Positions 1 to 11,900 of a DNA stretch of 64,000 nucleotides are shown piece after piece (within the stretch, counting starts at the first letter, position 1; each line of letters opens with the position of its first letter). A program made the position numbers and the translations under genes. The notes beneath the pieces are model-generated. The model made no database searches. It was not told where the DNA came from and worked only from the letters and a program-made list of their open reading frames with translations. This DNA is from Tribonema minus (taxonomy: Eukaryota; Sar; Xanthophyceae; Tribonematales; Tribonemataceae): assembly GCA_017506865.1 (NCBI GenBank), contig JAFCMP010000077.1, positions 62,001 through 126,000 of the forward strand. The letters run 5' to 3'.

Positions 1-1717
1 CAGCACGGCGTCGGCGTCGCCGGCTACACATATATATGTATATATACATATATACATACATACGTGCCTACATACCATCACACACCCCTACCCCTCACCT
101 CTCCGCCCGCGGCGGCTACGCTCATCGCGCCGCCGCCCGTGCGCGGGTCCCACAGCCGCAGCACGCCGTCCGCGCCGCCGGTCACAACACCGAGGCCGCG
201 CGGCAGCGCGCGCGCCGCGTACACCGTCGCCGTGTGCCCCCTGAACAGCGTCAGCGGCGCAGCAGCGGCGGCGGCGGCAGGGGCGGCGGCGGCGGCGGCG
301 GCAGCGTCCCAGACGCGCACGGCAAAGTCGCCGGCGCCTGCGGAGATGAGCTGAGCGTTGCTGCTGAGGAAGGCGACGGCGCGGACGGTGCCGCCGTGGC
401 CTGCACGTGCGGTGTGCGCGCAGAGGAGTACTGATGAGATGATGAGAAGTTATTGAAGTAAGGGAAGAGATTCTTCAAATGGGATGCAAACAGCGATTAC
501 TGTCCAGATTGCTGGGGTCGAGAACCGCAATCGCCATTGAGAACTGCAGAGATTGCAAGGTACGCAAAGAGTGATGGCCATCGAACAGCAAAGGATGCCG
601 CCGTCGCCTACGTGCGTCACGCCGCATACAAGTAACGACGCAATGAGGAATCATTGAAGGTGGAACATATCGTTCACAAGGGATTTGAACTGCCATCAAC
701 AACGGAGTACCAGCGGACACTGGAAGTCATCAGGAGGGATCTAAACAGCAATCACCATCGAAAACTGGAAGACACTGCAAGGTACGCAAACAGCGGTGGC
801 CATAGAAATATGGAAGCGATTACACGCAAGGGGCGCGACCAGCGACGAACCTCGAACCTCCAAGCTGGACGATGCTGCACGGGAACTGAACAGCGGTCAC
901 CACTGTGAATCAGAAGAGATCACAAGGTGATCAGCGCTAGCAGCGGTCATCTTGCGCTTGCGCCAGCTGCGACGGACAGACAGGCTCGCTCGTGCCGCAG
1001 AAAGCATACAGTGCTGCCCCGCTTGCGCCTCCGAGGGTAGGGTTGAAGTTACAGTTTAGCGATGGCGCCAGTGCGTGGTGCGACTGTGGCAGAAGAGGTC
1101 ATGTGGCAAAAATGCTCTGGTGTTCGCATGCGATGCGCAACGTGTGCGCACGCAATGCGCATCTGAGCGCGGTGGCACTAACGCACGACAGAGGGGCCGG
1201 CCTCGCCGCCGCGCGCCGACTGCAGCGGAGACGCGCTGCCGTCCGCTGATGGTGACGCTCCGCTTAACAAGGAATGCGCGCACAACTTCAACAGTGAAAT
1301 GAAGTATGACAGCAGCAGAGATGCGCCGTCCGTCGACAATGCGCGCGCGACTTCGCCAGTGAATTGGGGTATGCATGTGACACGACTGGTGAGCGCTGCC
1401 GCAACACGACGCGGCGTGCGGTGTGCCGCCATCGCCAGCGCAGGGCCACGGCAGGTGACACTAACAACTGCACACCACGGCATTTCGCTTTGGACGCCCA
1501 TTGGGATTGAACGTGTTGGAGCGGGTGAAACAGTGTCGCAGTTGTTGCGCGGCGACAATACCGGGCAACCCGACCATTATCTTGATCGCCTGCTTTGCTG
1601 CCTCACCTGCCACACAACTCCTGAAGAAAACAAAACATACTGTACTAACAAACCGTGCCATCTACTCACCCATCAATGTGACGCCGTCGTCTCCCTCCAC
1701 ACCGCCGCCGTAGCCGC

Positions 1718-1748
<31 letters not shown>

Positions 1749-1913
1749 GCTGCCGCCGCTGCGGAAGCGCGTTACGCGCACGCTCTTGTCGTTGGAGCCC
1801 GTCGCAATCAGCGCCGCGTCAGCGCTCCACGCGACGCAGTACACGCTGCCGCCGTGCCGCGTGCGCGCGTGCAGCGCGACGTCCGCCTGCAGCACGCGCA
1901 GCGCGCCGCCGCA

Positions 1914-1946
<33 letters not shown>

Positions 1947-1964
1947 GCCGCCGCCGCTGCCGTC

Positions 1965-1995
<31 letters not shown>

Positions 1996-3276
1996 CCGCC
2001 GTTGTCGTAGTCGTCTAGCGGCGCGGCGGCGAGCGCGGCGCGCGGCGGCACGCGCGCGACGGTGAGGCTGCGGTCGTTGCTGCCGGCGGCGAAGAAGGCG
2101 CCGCACGGCGAGAACGCCGCGCAGCGCACGGGCTGGCGCCCCTGCAGCACGACCGCGGGGCGCAGGTTGATGGCGTCGCGCGCGCGCAGCGGGGCGTAGC
2201 CGGGGCTCATCGTCGGCTGCGCGCTGCTGCCGCTGCGTGCGGCTTCGTCGCAGCGGTGTTCGCCATGGCCGGCGCCTCCTGTCGGACTGGAGTGGTGCCG
2301 TGCGTCACTGCTGCTGCAGGGCTCAGCTGTGAAATCCATGCGCTGAGCGCTGTGACGGGCACTGCGGCTGCGCCGCTGCGGCGACGCGCCGCCGGAGCTT
2401 GGCGTGCACGGCGCTGCGGCCGATACGCTGCCGCCGCCGCCGCTGCTGCCCTGGCTGCAGCGCTGCGCCGCCGCCGCCGCTGCGGGCGTCGAGGGCGCGG
2501 CCTGCTGGGCGATTGCGCTGCTGCCGTCGTTGCCGCCGCTGCGCGCAGCGCGCCGCCGGTACAGTTCGGCGTCGGTGCACTGCAGGGTGTAGCCGGGGCT
2601 GGGAGTGCGCGCGGCGGCACTGCTAAAGTCCTGAGCGCTGCTGCAACTAGCGGGCGTTGCGAGCCCACGCTCTGCGGCTGCCCGCGGCTGCGGCGAGCGG
2701 CTGCGCTGCAGCTCTATGTGCTCCCACTGCTGCCGCCGCTGCTGCCGCCGCTGCTGCTGCTGCTGCGGCGGCGAATGCTCCTCCCAGTCGCAGTAAGGCT
2801 GGTGCTCGTTGTCCGGCGGCGCGCCATCTCCACGAGCCACTTCCCTGTGACCATCATCAAATGCGGCAGGGCTCAGCTGCTGCTGCCGCTGTCGCCGTCG
2901 CTGCTGCTGCTCGCGGCGCGCGGAGCGCGGCGGCGACGTGCGTGACCCCTGTTGAGCGCTGCGGTGCTGAGCGCTGCCGCTGGCGGCGGCGGCGCGGCCA
3001 GGCGAGCAGTGGCGCACTGGCTCATCGCCGAGACTTATTTCCCAGGCCACGGGCGCTGGCACTTCACTGCGGCGCGCTGCTGGTGCCGGTGCGTCGTCCA
3101 CATAGTGTTGATCTCGCTGCTGCGCTGTCGACTCTGCGTACTCACCATCGCCGTCGCCGCCGCTGTCGCTGCCGCCGCTGCCGCAGCTGCGGTCATCTCC
3201 GCCACTGCCGCCGCGGCGGGCGCTGCCGCTGCGAATTGGCGCGCGCTGCGGCTTTGGCGAGCGGCACTGCTGGTGG

Positions 3277-3307
<31 letters not shown>

Positions 3308-4280
3308 GCGGGCCATCTGCTGCGGCGTTCAGCTGCTCCCATGCCGCCATGGTCCCGGCCACCGACTCCCCGCGCGGCGACGGCACGCCTGCCACCGGCA
3401 TGCGCTCGGGCAGCAAGCGCACTGCGCCGCGGCTGCCGCCGCCGCCGCCGCTCTTCTGCACATCCGCCGTCGCCCAAGCCGCTTCCTCCGCCGCTGCCGC
3501 CGCCGCCGCTGCCGCAGCTGCTGCGCCTTGCCGTTGCGGCGACGGTGACGCGGCCTGGCTGCGGCGCGGCGGCGGCGGCGCTGCGTGCTGCGCGACGCGC
3601 GACGCGCGGTCTGGCGATGGGGACCGTTCTTGGGGGAATGCGCCTGAGAACGCGCCCGCCGCCGACGCGATGCTCGTGTAGAGCAGGAGCTTGCTGCGCG
3701 GCGTCGCGGGGCCCCGCAGCTCCGCGCCCAGGCCCAGCCCTAGCCCTAACCCTAGCTCATCACAACTGTTGAGGCTGGCTGCGGCGGCTGCGCCGGCGGC
3801 AGCGTCGCCGCCGCCACCGCCTGCTGCTGCGCTCTCGCCGTCAAACAGGGTAGAGCTGCTGCACGCGGCGCCGTGGCGGCGCGCAGCGACGGCGGCGGTG
3901 GCGGGCCGCGCCGCCAGCGGCTGGCTCGCTGCCGTCACTGCGCGCCGCCGCGACGGACGCTCCTGAGCATTGCCGCAGTGGCGGCGTCGCTCTGGCGACG
4001 CGCACGTTGCCGGCCGGCGCAGCTGCTCATCATCACCGGTATCACAGGTGAGCACTGCGGGTGACTGTGCGGCGCTGCTGCTGCCGCCGCCGCCGCCGCC
4101 GCCGCCGCTGCCAATGCGGTACCCCCCCACGCGCTCCCCCAGCAGGTCTGCGACCACCGCCGCGGGGGCGGTTGAGCGCTGCCCACTCGCTGAGCGCTGT
4201 GCACTCGCGTCGGCCGCGGCCCGCTGCGCGACGCACTGCTCGCAGAGGTCGACGAGGCGGCGCGGCGGCACGCGGCGCGT

Positions 4281-4312
<32 letters not shown>

Positions 4313-6497
4313 TGCCGCCGCCGCCGCCGCTGCCGCCGCCGCTGCTGCCGCGGTGCGCGTCCTGGCCAGGGAAGATGGCGCCGACGCGCGGGAGGACTGC
4401 GGCGAAGCACGCCATGCGGCCGCGGTGGACTGTCCAGTCCCTGCGCCGTGTTCACGTGAAATGGTGATGGTCATAAACATACATGTGTATGTATATGGCA
4501 TCATATCATTGGTGAGAGGCGCCTTCCAATGTCTTCTGTACTCATGGACTTGCAGTTGGAAAGGCTCCGAGGGAGGCAGGGCAGGGGGGGGGGTGTCGCG
4601 TGCGTTCCGGGGGGTTGACTCCTTGCAGCAACCCTAACCCTAGCTGTACGTTTTTGTGGAACGAGGTGCACGACAGACTGCGCCCACACGTCAAACGTGG
4701 GCCAGGCGCTTTATGAGGTGCTCAGGCCCGGAGCTGAAGCAGCACGAATTGATACATGTTTCATGTTGCAAAGAGACGTGGGTGGCTCACAAACAGGCGG
4801 CGTTAAGCGCCCTGCGGCGGTACTCGGGACGCCATTGCTCACTAACCAAAGCACTGTTGCTCACTGACCAGCGCGCGTCGGCGCTCGCACGAAGATCCCG
4901 CAGAGCGCTGGGCCCCCTGCGCTGCCCGTAAGCGCCGCGGTGCGTTGTGACACCGTAGACCGACCCCCCCTCGGCATTCGACCGGAACCACCAAGCCACA
5001 TTTAAGTGCTTCGAAAGAAGTTGAAGTATGCGGAGTATGTGCGCATCTCTTCAGCTGGGCTTATTTTGCATCCTCTCAGCGAGACCGAATGAACAGTACA
5101 TCGAGTACACACACTGAGTACATCACAAGTACGCACCTGTACTCGGGCAGCGCCGTGACGGACGGCAGCGTGAGGCAGAAGCACAACGCGTGGAACTCGC
5201 GCTGGCTGCAGCCGCCCTCCATGGCGCGGAGCGCGGCGACCAGATCTTCAACTTCAACTTCAACTCCTGCCGCGGAGCCGTGCAGCAGCTCCAGGAAGCG
5301 CTGCTTGGCGAGCTGAAAGGCCGCGCGCGAGTGCGCGGCGGGGCTCCTGCGCAGCGGCCGCAGCATGACGGCGGCGTCGTCCCAGCGGCCGTCGAGAATC
5401 AGGGACCTGCGCGCGCCGCGAAGGACACGGCAGTTAAACATCAATGAGGGAAGAGGCAGATGGTGTGTGTGTGTGTGTGGGGGGGGGGGATGTCGTCGGG
5501 AGCAAGTGCCGACGCAGGCAGGAGAAGGTGCCAACGCAAGGTGTCTTGCATCAAAGACCTGCACTGGCCGGCAGCAGATGAATTCAACGGACACTGATGA
5601 AAGTTTTGCAGCAACTAGAATGTGCCAAGCGGCTTGCCAGCCAACGTCTGTGCTGCGTCAGCAAGGACACGCTGAGTGGGGCTTGCTCACGCCGCAGCAG
5701 GCGGCATACGGAACTGCCGTTCTTGTGCCTGTGAGGTTCTAAAGGATGAGTTGGCTCACGGAAGCTGGTGATTGCTGCCACCACCATGGCATGACTGTCG
5801 CATTTGGAAGATGGAGTGTCAGTGCCTGGCGATCGCTGCCGTCATCAGAGGCTTGCCGGGCCGCCAAAGCGTCAGCAATGGCATAACTCGTTGGGCGCTG
5901 GCGCAGTGAGAATGCGTAGCAGCCTGCACCATGTGCGGACCTCACTCCTAAACGTACCCCCACTAATGCTTGGGATTCGAGTGACGGTGATGTCCGTGGG
6001 ATGTGGGGTGAGCTCAGCGTTCATGACATCCGATGAGGTGCCCCCCCCGGGGGGGGGGGTATGGCGCGAAGCATTGCCGCCTCTCAGAAAGAAGTCGCTG
6101 ACCCCTTGCGAATGCAGTCAGCGTTTGAGTAGTCCCATCATAACTTCTTACTGCGGCTTTACCGCATGCAACTTCAACTGTGCTACCGGGACGCTTAGTT
6201 GTCCCGCCAATCAAAAATGCATGAGGTGTTTAGTGGAGATGACAATGGCTGCCATGATGAGTTTCGCTCGGACTGTATCTTGGAATCGGCTCTTAAAAAA
6301 TAGTTCACCCGTGCCTGGAATCCCTGGATCAACCAGCAACGATGCACTCACCTCAAGATCATGACATCGTCTCCAAAGGCGTCCACCGACAAGCGTGATT
6401 CCGTTTCCAGAGCACGCACCGCTGCCATATACCCTTGGCTCTGCAAGTACTCCAAGCACACCAGTGTGAGCTCATCGTGATCAATTTCTACCAACAT
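1..6497 (-). CDS. WDR47/nemitin-like LisH-CTLH-WD40 protein, 3' end off window
   Basis: Exons read on the minus strand: 6497-6352, 5406-5137, 4440-1670, 400-99, and probably a piece at 24-1. The first four join in consistent phase with GT-AG introns (donors GTGAGT, GTGCGT, GTGAGT, GTGAGG); the join to 24-1 is uncertain. Exon 1 starts at the ATG at 6497 and encodes a LisH motif (VCLEYLQSQGYMAAVRALE, residues about 13-31). Exon 2 and the start of exon 3 encode a CTLH domain (LILDGRWDD, LCFCLTLPSVT, EYRDW). The long exon 3 holds about 750 low-complexity residues (Gly, Ala, Gln, Ser), then WD repeats from about residue 905: VRCAAFSPCG...GSNDRSL, VYCVAWSADA...ATGSNDKSVRV, then across the intron VRAVAFLSSNAQLISAGAGD and LRLWD. 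Domain order and motifs such as CVAWS, ATGSNDK and ISAGAGD match the WDR47 family, known in animals as a microtubule-associated, dimerising protein. Function here is inferred. More WD repeats should follow off the left edge. Confidence 0.9.
401..1669 (-). repeat. Long intron of the WDR47-like gene with degenerate internal repeats
   Basis: This 1.27-kb intron separates two WD-repeat exons. Between about 500 and 960 it contains loosely repeated units of roughly 110-130 bp sharing phrases such as aacagcg, gcaaggtacgcaaa and gatggccat. A second loose repeat occupies about 1080-1460, sharing gtggcactaac-like and ggcgtgcggtg-like phrases. Open frames across this stretch are short and show no protein-like conservation, so I call no gene inside it. 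Confidence 0.5.
3735..3758 (+). repeat. Telomere-like CCCTAA/CCCTAG run inside coding exon
   Basis: A short run of ccctag/ccctaac units lies within exon 3 of the WDR47-like gene. Read on the coding strand it gives alternating Leu-Gly residues (LGLGLGLGLG) in the linker before the WD repeats. The same motif occurs as non-coding interstitial runs elsewhere in the window. Confidence 0.7.
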
Positions 6498-8991
6498 GGG
6501 CTTGCTCGTGCTCAAAATTAGCAACAGAGTGGCTGACTACCACCTGTTTGATTTTCACATTTACCGCCAGTGGCCATCACCACCTCAAGAGCCCGTGGTT
6601 GGTTGCAGCACCACTGGCACTGTCCTAAAGTATTGAGACCCCGCAAAACCACGGTTGGAGATCCAAACTTCAAGGAAACCTTGAAGTCTTGAGTCCGCGC
6701 TTGACGAGTGGCGCCTGGCGCATGTGGTGGGACATGACAAAGATATCGCTAGGCGCCTTGATGGTGAGTGGTTGTTGCTGTTTTGGCTCCCCGGTGAGGT
6801 CGCGCATTGGCAGAAAGCTGTGAGCCGCTTGGCCAGTGTCGTGCTCGAGCACGCAGATGGGCACATCTGCGATGATTGTGAGTCTGACCTGCAGAGCGTT
6901 GCTTCTGTCCCTGAAAAGGCCTAAACACGATTGACACACACAGACGCGGTTGCCTTGCTTAGCTGGGCCTGGCGCATACTTGCGCTCGGACGAGCCTATT
7001 GTATAGCCAGGCGCCAAATGGTGAGTGCCTACTGCTGTTGCATCAAAGCCTCCATTGCTTTTGAATAGTTGGTTTAGGGACGGAAACACAAGTGTGGGAG
7101 TAGGCGCGCCCTGCTTATGCATAAGCAGATGGCGCGAAGACAGCACGTGTCCTGGCAGATGGACCACGAAGGCACGCCGTTGATCACAGGCTGCCAGTTG
7201 ATTACACTTTTGTGCGTGCCGGCAGAATGCAGGCAGAACTGCAGCCCCGGCAGCAAGGCAATCAGCAACGCTTGAATCCATGTGCGGCACTCATCGGTGC
7301 CGCCGCTGCCATTTTGCCGGTGCGCGTACGCGCGCCATGGTCTGTGCGCGAGCACAGTTCGCACTCAACGCAGCAGACAGCAGGCTATCGAATGATCAGT
7401 GCGCGACACTGCGGCGACAGGCGCAGACTTCAACCTGTTACCTGTTCAATGGCTTCCATGATGACAGAGGTGGCCAGTGTCAGCTTTGCCTGTGTAGCTC
7501 GTGAGCGCTGCAGTGGTCGCCTGCAGCTGTGCGACGTGGCATCTGACACCAGCGCTCGCTGTACGAGTGAGAGGGCGGCTTGACGTGTCTCCCTGCCAAG
7601 CGTGCTGCTGCGCCTGCGCACCACCCCTGCAGCAGATGCTGCATCGCTAAACGGGTGGTCGCTCAAATGTAACTTGTGCACCTGCAGGTTGTTTGCGGAC
7701 TCTGCAGCAATGCAGCTGCTGTCAGAATGGTAGGTGTACAAGATGCTATACAAAGTGCAATAGGAAACAGCGCACTTCCTTTTCGCCCGCTGCACCAGCA
7801 CGCAGTTGCTGCTCGTCACAAGGAGGGAGTCAGTACTATAGCTCCTGTAAATTTCATATGCGCTCGTGGAACTGTGCCGACGCTGTGCCAATTCAATGCA
7901 ATACCCGTAAACCTGCAAGGTTGCAAACGACAATCCTCTCGGCTCCGACTTGCGCCGCACGCTGTGCGAAATTGTTCGCAGGCTTGCAAGCTGCCAATGT
8001 GCTGCTGTCACGACGCAGCAGTGTGCAAGTGTCCCTGCATCGACAACGCTGTCTGTTACTTAGCACAGGTCAGCGCAATCGTGTCACACTTGTTGGACTT
8101 TGCTTGCGACACTGGTCAAGTGCATCCACAGACGCGGGGCAGCAACCGGCGGCGTTGAGCTTTTGCATGCCAGGAACACTGTTGCTTTGAGGTCATGAGT
8201 ATGCCAAGCTGTCTTGCATGCAGAGTGCTTATGCACACACTTATGTGGCTCCTGCATTTCAGCCGGTCTTCTCTCTGCCTGTGCTGCATGCTGCATACTG
8301 GCCCTAGTCTATGAGGTGCTAGCAATTCGTCAGTGCTCCTGATGCCGTGCCTCGTCATCTGCCAGCAATGCATGCATGACTGCAAACGCATGGCATATAT
8401 TGTTTCACGAACATGGGCGCGGCACCGCAGCAAAAGATCACGTCGACGCTTCTTGGCAGCAATTGCTCAAGATATGTACTCCATCGTAAGGGGGGCATGG
8501 GTCATGTTGAAAGCACGAGTTGATGTGTTGATCAACGATCTGAGCTGTTTTGCACCCTTGCAAGATCACATTCCAACTCCCATGGCATGCTAAAAGCTAT
8601 GTTGTTTAAAAAACGCATTGGTTTAGCCCCCCCCCCCTCCCCCCCAGCAAGAGGTCAGTGCATACATCCTCAGGGGGATTCGGGGGGGGCTGACTATTGC
8701 GCTCGCTGGCAGTTGTTGCTCGAGTCTGCAAAACGAAGGTAGTGGTCTGCCGCGCACTCGTCTGGCCCGCAAGGAGTGTGCCAGCTCAGCCTGCAGTGGT
8801 GGCTCGCATCGCAGCCGCAGCGGCGCTGGCAGGTGTGCGCCCTCTGTTGCCTTCCAGAGCTGAGAAGCTCGGTGACATCCGCCTAGCAGTTGGCAGGCAG
8901 AGGAGGTGTAGCCGGGGAGGGCATGGTGACAAGGCCGTGAGGCCACTGCGAGCTGAGAGCAGCAGCCTCCACCATTCCGGGCTTCAGAGGC
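6498..8991. other. Divergent intergenic region, no gene called
   Basis: These 2.5 kb separate the start codons of the WDR47-like gene (minus) and the MYB gene (plus), and so should contain both promoters. Open frames here (for example on the minus strand at 6670-7290 and 7430-8011) lack recognisable domains, have weak coding character and overlap one another. A poly-C stretch lies at about 8626-8645. I could not define a TATA box or transcription start. Confidence 0.5.
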
Positions 8992-11900
8992 ATGAGGCTC
9001 AAGTGGACCAAGGCGGAGGCAAGACACCGCATGTTGAGCTCGGGGTGCACCCTTGCTGCCCGGTTGCACGCGCACGACCTGCCGCGCCTGAGCACCTGTC
9101 TCTCCTGTCTCTGTTTGCTCTCAGGATGAGAAGCTCAAGGCGCAGGTCGAGGCCCACCAGAGCGCCGGCTGGAACAACAGCAGTTGGAGGATTATTGCAG
9201 GGCAGATAGGCAACGGCCGAACTGAGACGCAGTGCCAGCATAGGTGCGGCCGTCTGCTGCCTTGGCATGCCTGAATCGTGAGACCTCACTGCGTGCTGCT
9301 GTTTTGTGCACGGTGGGCTCGTGCTGGCTGCCAGGCGCTCCTCGCAAGCCCTAGCCTGCTACGCACGATCGCCTGCTGCAGCCGCACCCCTCGCACTTGC
9401 GCGGAGCCCCCGTGATCATCGCCTCCCCTCCATAACCCCCTTTCTTTGCCGATGCGCCAATCGCCAGATGGCAGAAGGCCCTCAACCCCGACGTCCACAA
9501 GGGCCCCTGGACCGCCAAGGAGGACGCCAAAGTCATAGAGGTCGTGGCCGCGCTGGGTGCGCAGAAGTGGACCAAGGTCGCGTCCTTCCTGCCCGGGCGC
9601 ATCGGCAAGCAGTGCCGCGAGCGCTGGCACAACCACCTGAGCCCGGACGTGAAGAAGGAGCCGTGGCGCGACGAGGAGGACCGCGTCATCGTCGCCAAGC
9701 AGAGCCAGTGGGGCAATAAGTGGGCCGACATCAGCGCGCACCTGCCCGGGAGGTGAGCGCGCGGCGGCGGCGTCGGTGTGCGCGCTCTGCGCTGCAGCAC
9801 GCCATTTTACACGTGTTTAGGACGCTTCGCAGGGGCGTCGCCTGTCGGCGTCGCGCGGCGCGGCCGGCGGCGCCGCGGCAGCAGCGCGCAGCGGCGGGCG
9901 AGAAAGCGTGCGTGATATTGCGCGTTTCTGCGTGCGCGCGGCCGGTGCGGGCGCACGTTATGCTAAAACGTGCTATCCCGTACGCGCGTCAGGCGTTTTT
10001 CTGAGGCGTCGTCTGCAGCGGTCGCGCGGCGCGGCGGTGGCCGTTGAAGCAAAACCGCCAGCAGGGGTATGTATCGTGGCAGCGCGCGCGCGTGCGCCTG
10101 CCCGCGTAAATCGTCTGCCGTCGCAGCGGCGACGGCGGGCGGCGCACACGCAAGATCGCGCGCGATCGCGCATGCAGCACAAGCCACTGCAGCTGGGTGC
10201 GCGCGCGCGCAAGTGTACCTGCCTGCTTGCCGTTGGTGCGTCGGCGGCGTGCACCGCCCTGATGCGAGATTTGCCGGTGCGCGCTGCCAGTTGCCACGTG
10301 TTGGCGCTCCGCGGCAGCATGCGGAGCGTCACTCGAGTGGGCAGACGCGACAGTCCGCTTCTGGACCCACTCTGCCGCTCCCGTATTGGCCATGCGCCGT
10401 GCTGCACGTGCATGCACGTTCCACTTACTGTTTATGTTGTTCGATTTTGTCACAAATTTTTGTGGCATGCACGTCGCAGATGCTGCTGTCCATGCTGACT
10501 GCGTGCCTCCAGACACTGTGTGGTGATGATGGCCAGCAGCAGCAGCGGCGGCAGCAGCAGCAGCAGCACCGGCAGCGCAACAGCTGCACAGGCCAGCACA
10601 GCACCGCTAACTCTGCAGTGCCAATGGCGCCCTGCACAGGCCAGCCCACAGCACGCATGGACTGCCACGTCAGTTGCGGCACAGGAGGGCAACGCTCAAC
10701 GACTCTTGCATCATCGCTCTGCACCAACGCAGCCCGTGCAGCGCCGCGCCGCTGTCTGTGCGCGCAGGGTTTCTCACATGCGCCCTGCCCCCCCTGTTCC
10801 CCCTCTCCCCCCCACAGAACCGACAACGCCATCAAGAACCGCTGGAACTCCTCGCTTAAGCGCCACATCGTGCAGTACCTCTCCACGCACTACGGCTCGG
10901 AGTTCACAGACCCCAAGGACCCCCCCGCGGACGGCCGCTTCGACCTGCGCAACGACATCGACGGCGTCATGGCCTTCCTCAAAGCGGAGCGCGCGCCGCG
11001 CGAGCGAGAGGAGGCAGCGGCGGCGGCGGCAGCGGCAGCAGCGCCCGCGGCAGCGCCGCGCTCAGGCCGCGCTGCTGCCGCAAAGAGCCAGTCCAAGCTG
11101 CCGCCGCGGCCGCCGACGCGCGCCGCAGCGGCAAAGCCGCAGCGCAAGGCGCGCGCGGCCTCGCAGCGCCGCGCCGCCGCGGCCGCGTCCCCCATGGGGG
11201 GCTCTGCTTTCGGCGCAGACGACGACGATGATGACGGCGAGGAGGTCGACGAGGATGACGATGAACGCTGGCACAACTGCTATTCGTCGGAGGAAGGTGG
11301 CGGCGGCGGCAGCAGCAGTGCGGCGGCGGCGGCGCCGCGGAAGCGGGGGCAGGGGCGGGCGGCGGCGAAAGCGGTGGCCGCGTCGCCGCCGACGCGGCGG
11401 CAGCCGCGCGGCGGCGGCAGTGCGGCGGCGCGCGCGGAGGGCGCGGCGGCGGCAGCGCCCGGCAGCGCACGTAAGCCGCGCGGGCTGTCGAACGCGCACC
11501 CGTCGAAAGCAGATCTGCTGGCGGCGTCGGCGCTGCAGGGGCTTGGCAGCGCAAGTCCCACGGGCGACGCCGCAGACTCACGCGCGGCGTCGCCGAGCGC
11601 ACCGGTCCTGCCGGGCTTCAGGGCGCCGATGCTGGAGACGGCGCGCGGGGGCGTGCTCTGCATGCACGGCGCCGCGGCGGCGGACGCAGACGCGGCGCGC
11701 ATCGGCGTCTCCACGCGGACGCGCAGCAGCAGCATCGCCGCCGCCGCCTCCACCGACAAAGGCAGCGGAGGCGCTGCTGGATGCAGGGACGCGGCGAAGG
11801 ACGGCATGCTCATGCTGCTGCAGGCGGCGGGGAACCGCGGGCCCGGTGCGCGCAAGGCGGCGGTGCCGCCGGGCGCGGCCGCGCTGGCGGCGGCAGCGGC

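Noticed and set aside
2256-4504. Numerous long frames on both strands over the WDR47-like exon 3
   Set aside because: All derive from GCC/GCG/CTG triplet composition. Only the minus-strand frame joins to LisH/CTLH and WD exons in phase.
6670-8011. Minus-strand frames of about 200 codons between the WDR47-like and MYB genes
   Set aside because: They overlap each other and plus-strand frames, have no domain, and lie where the two divergent promoters are expected.
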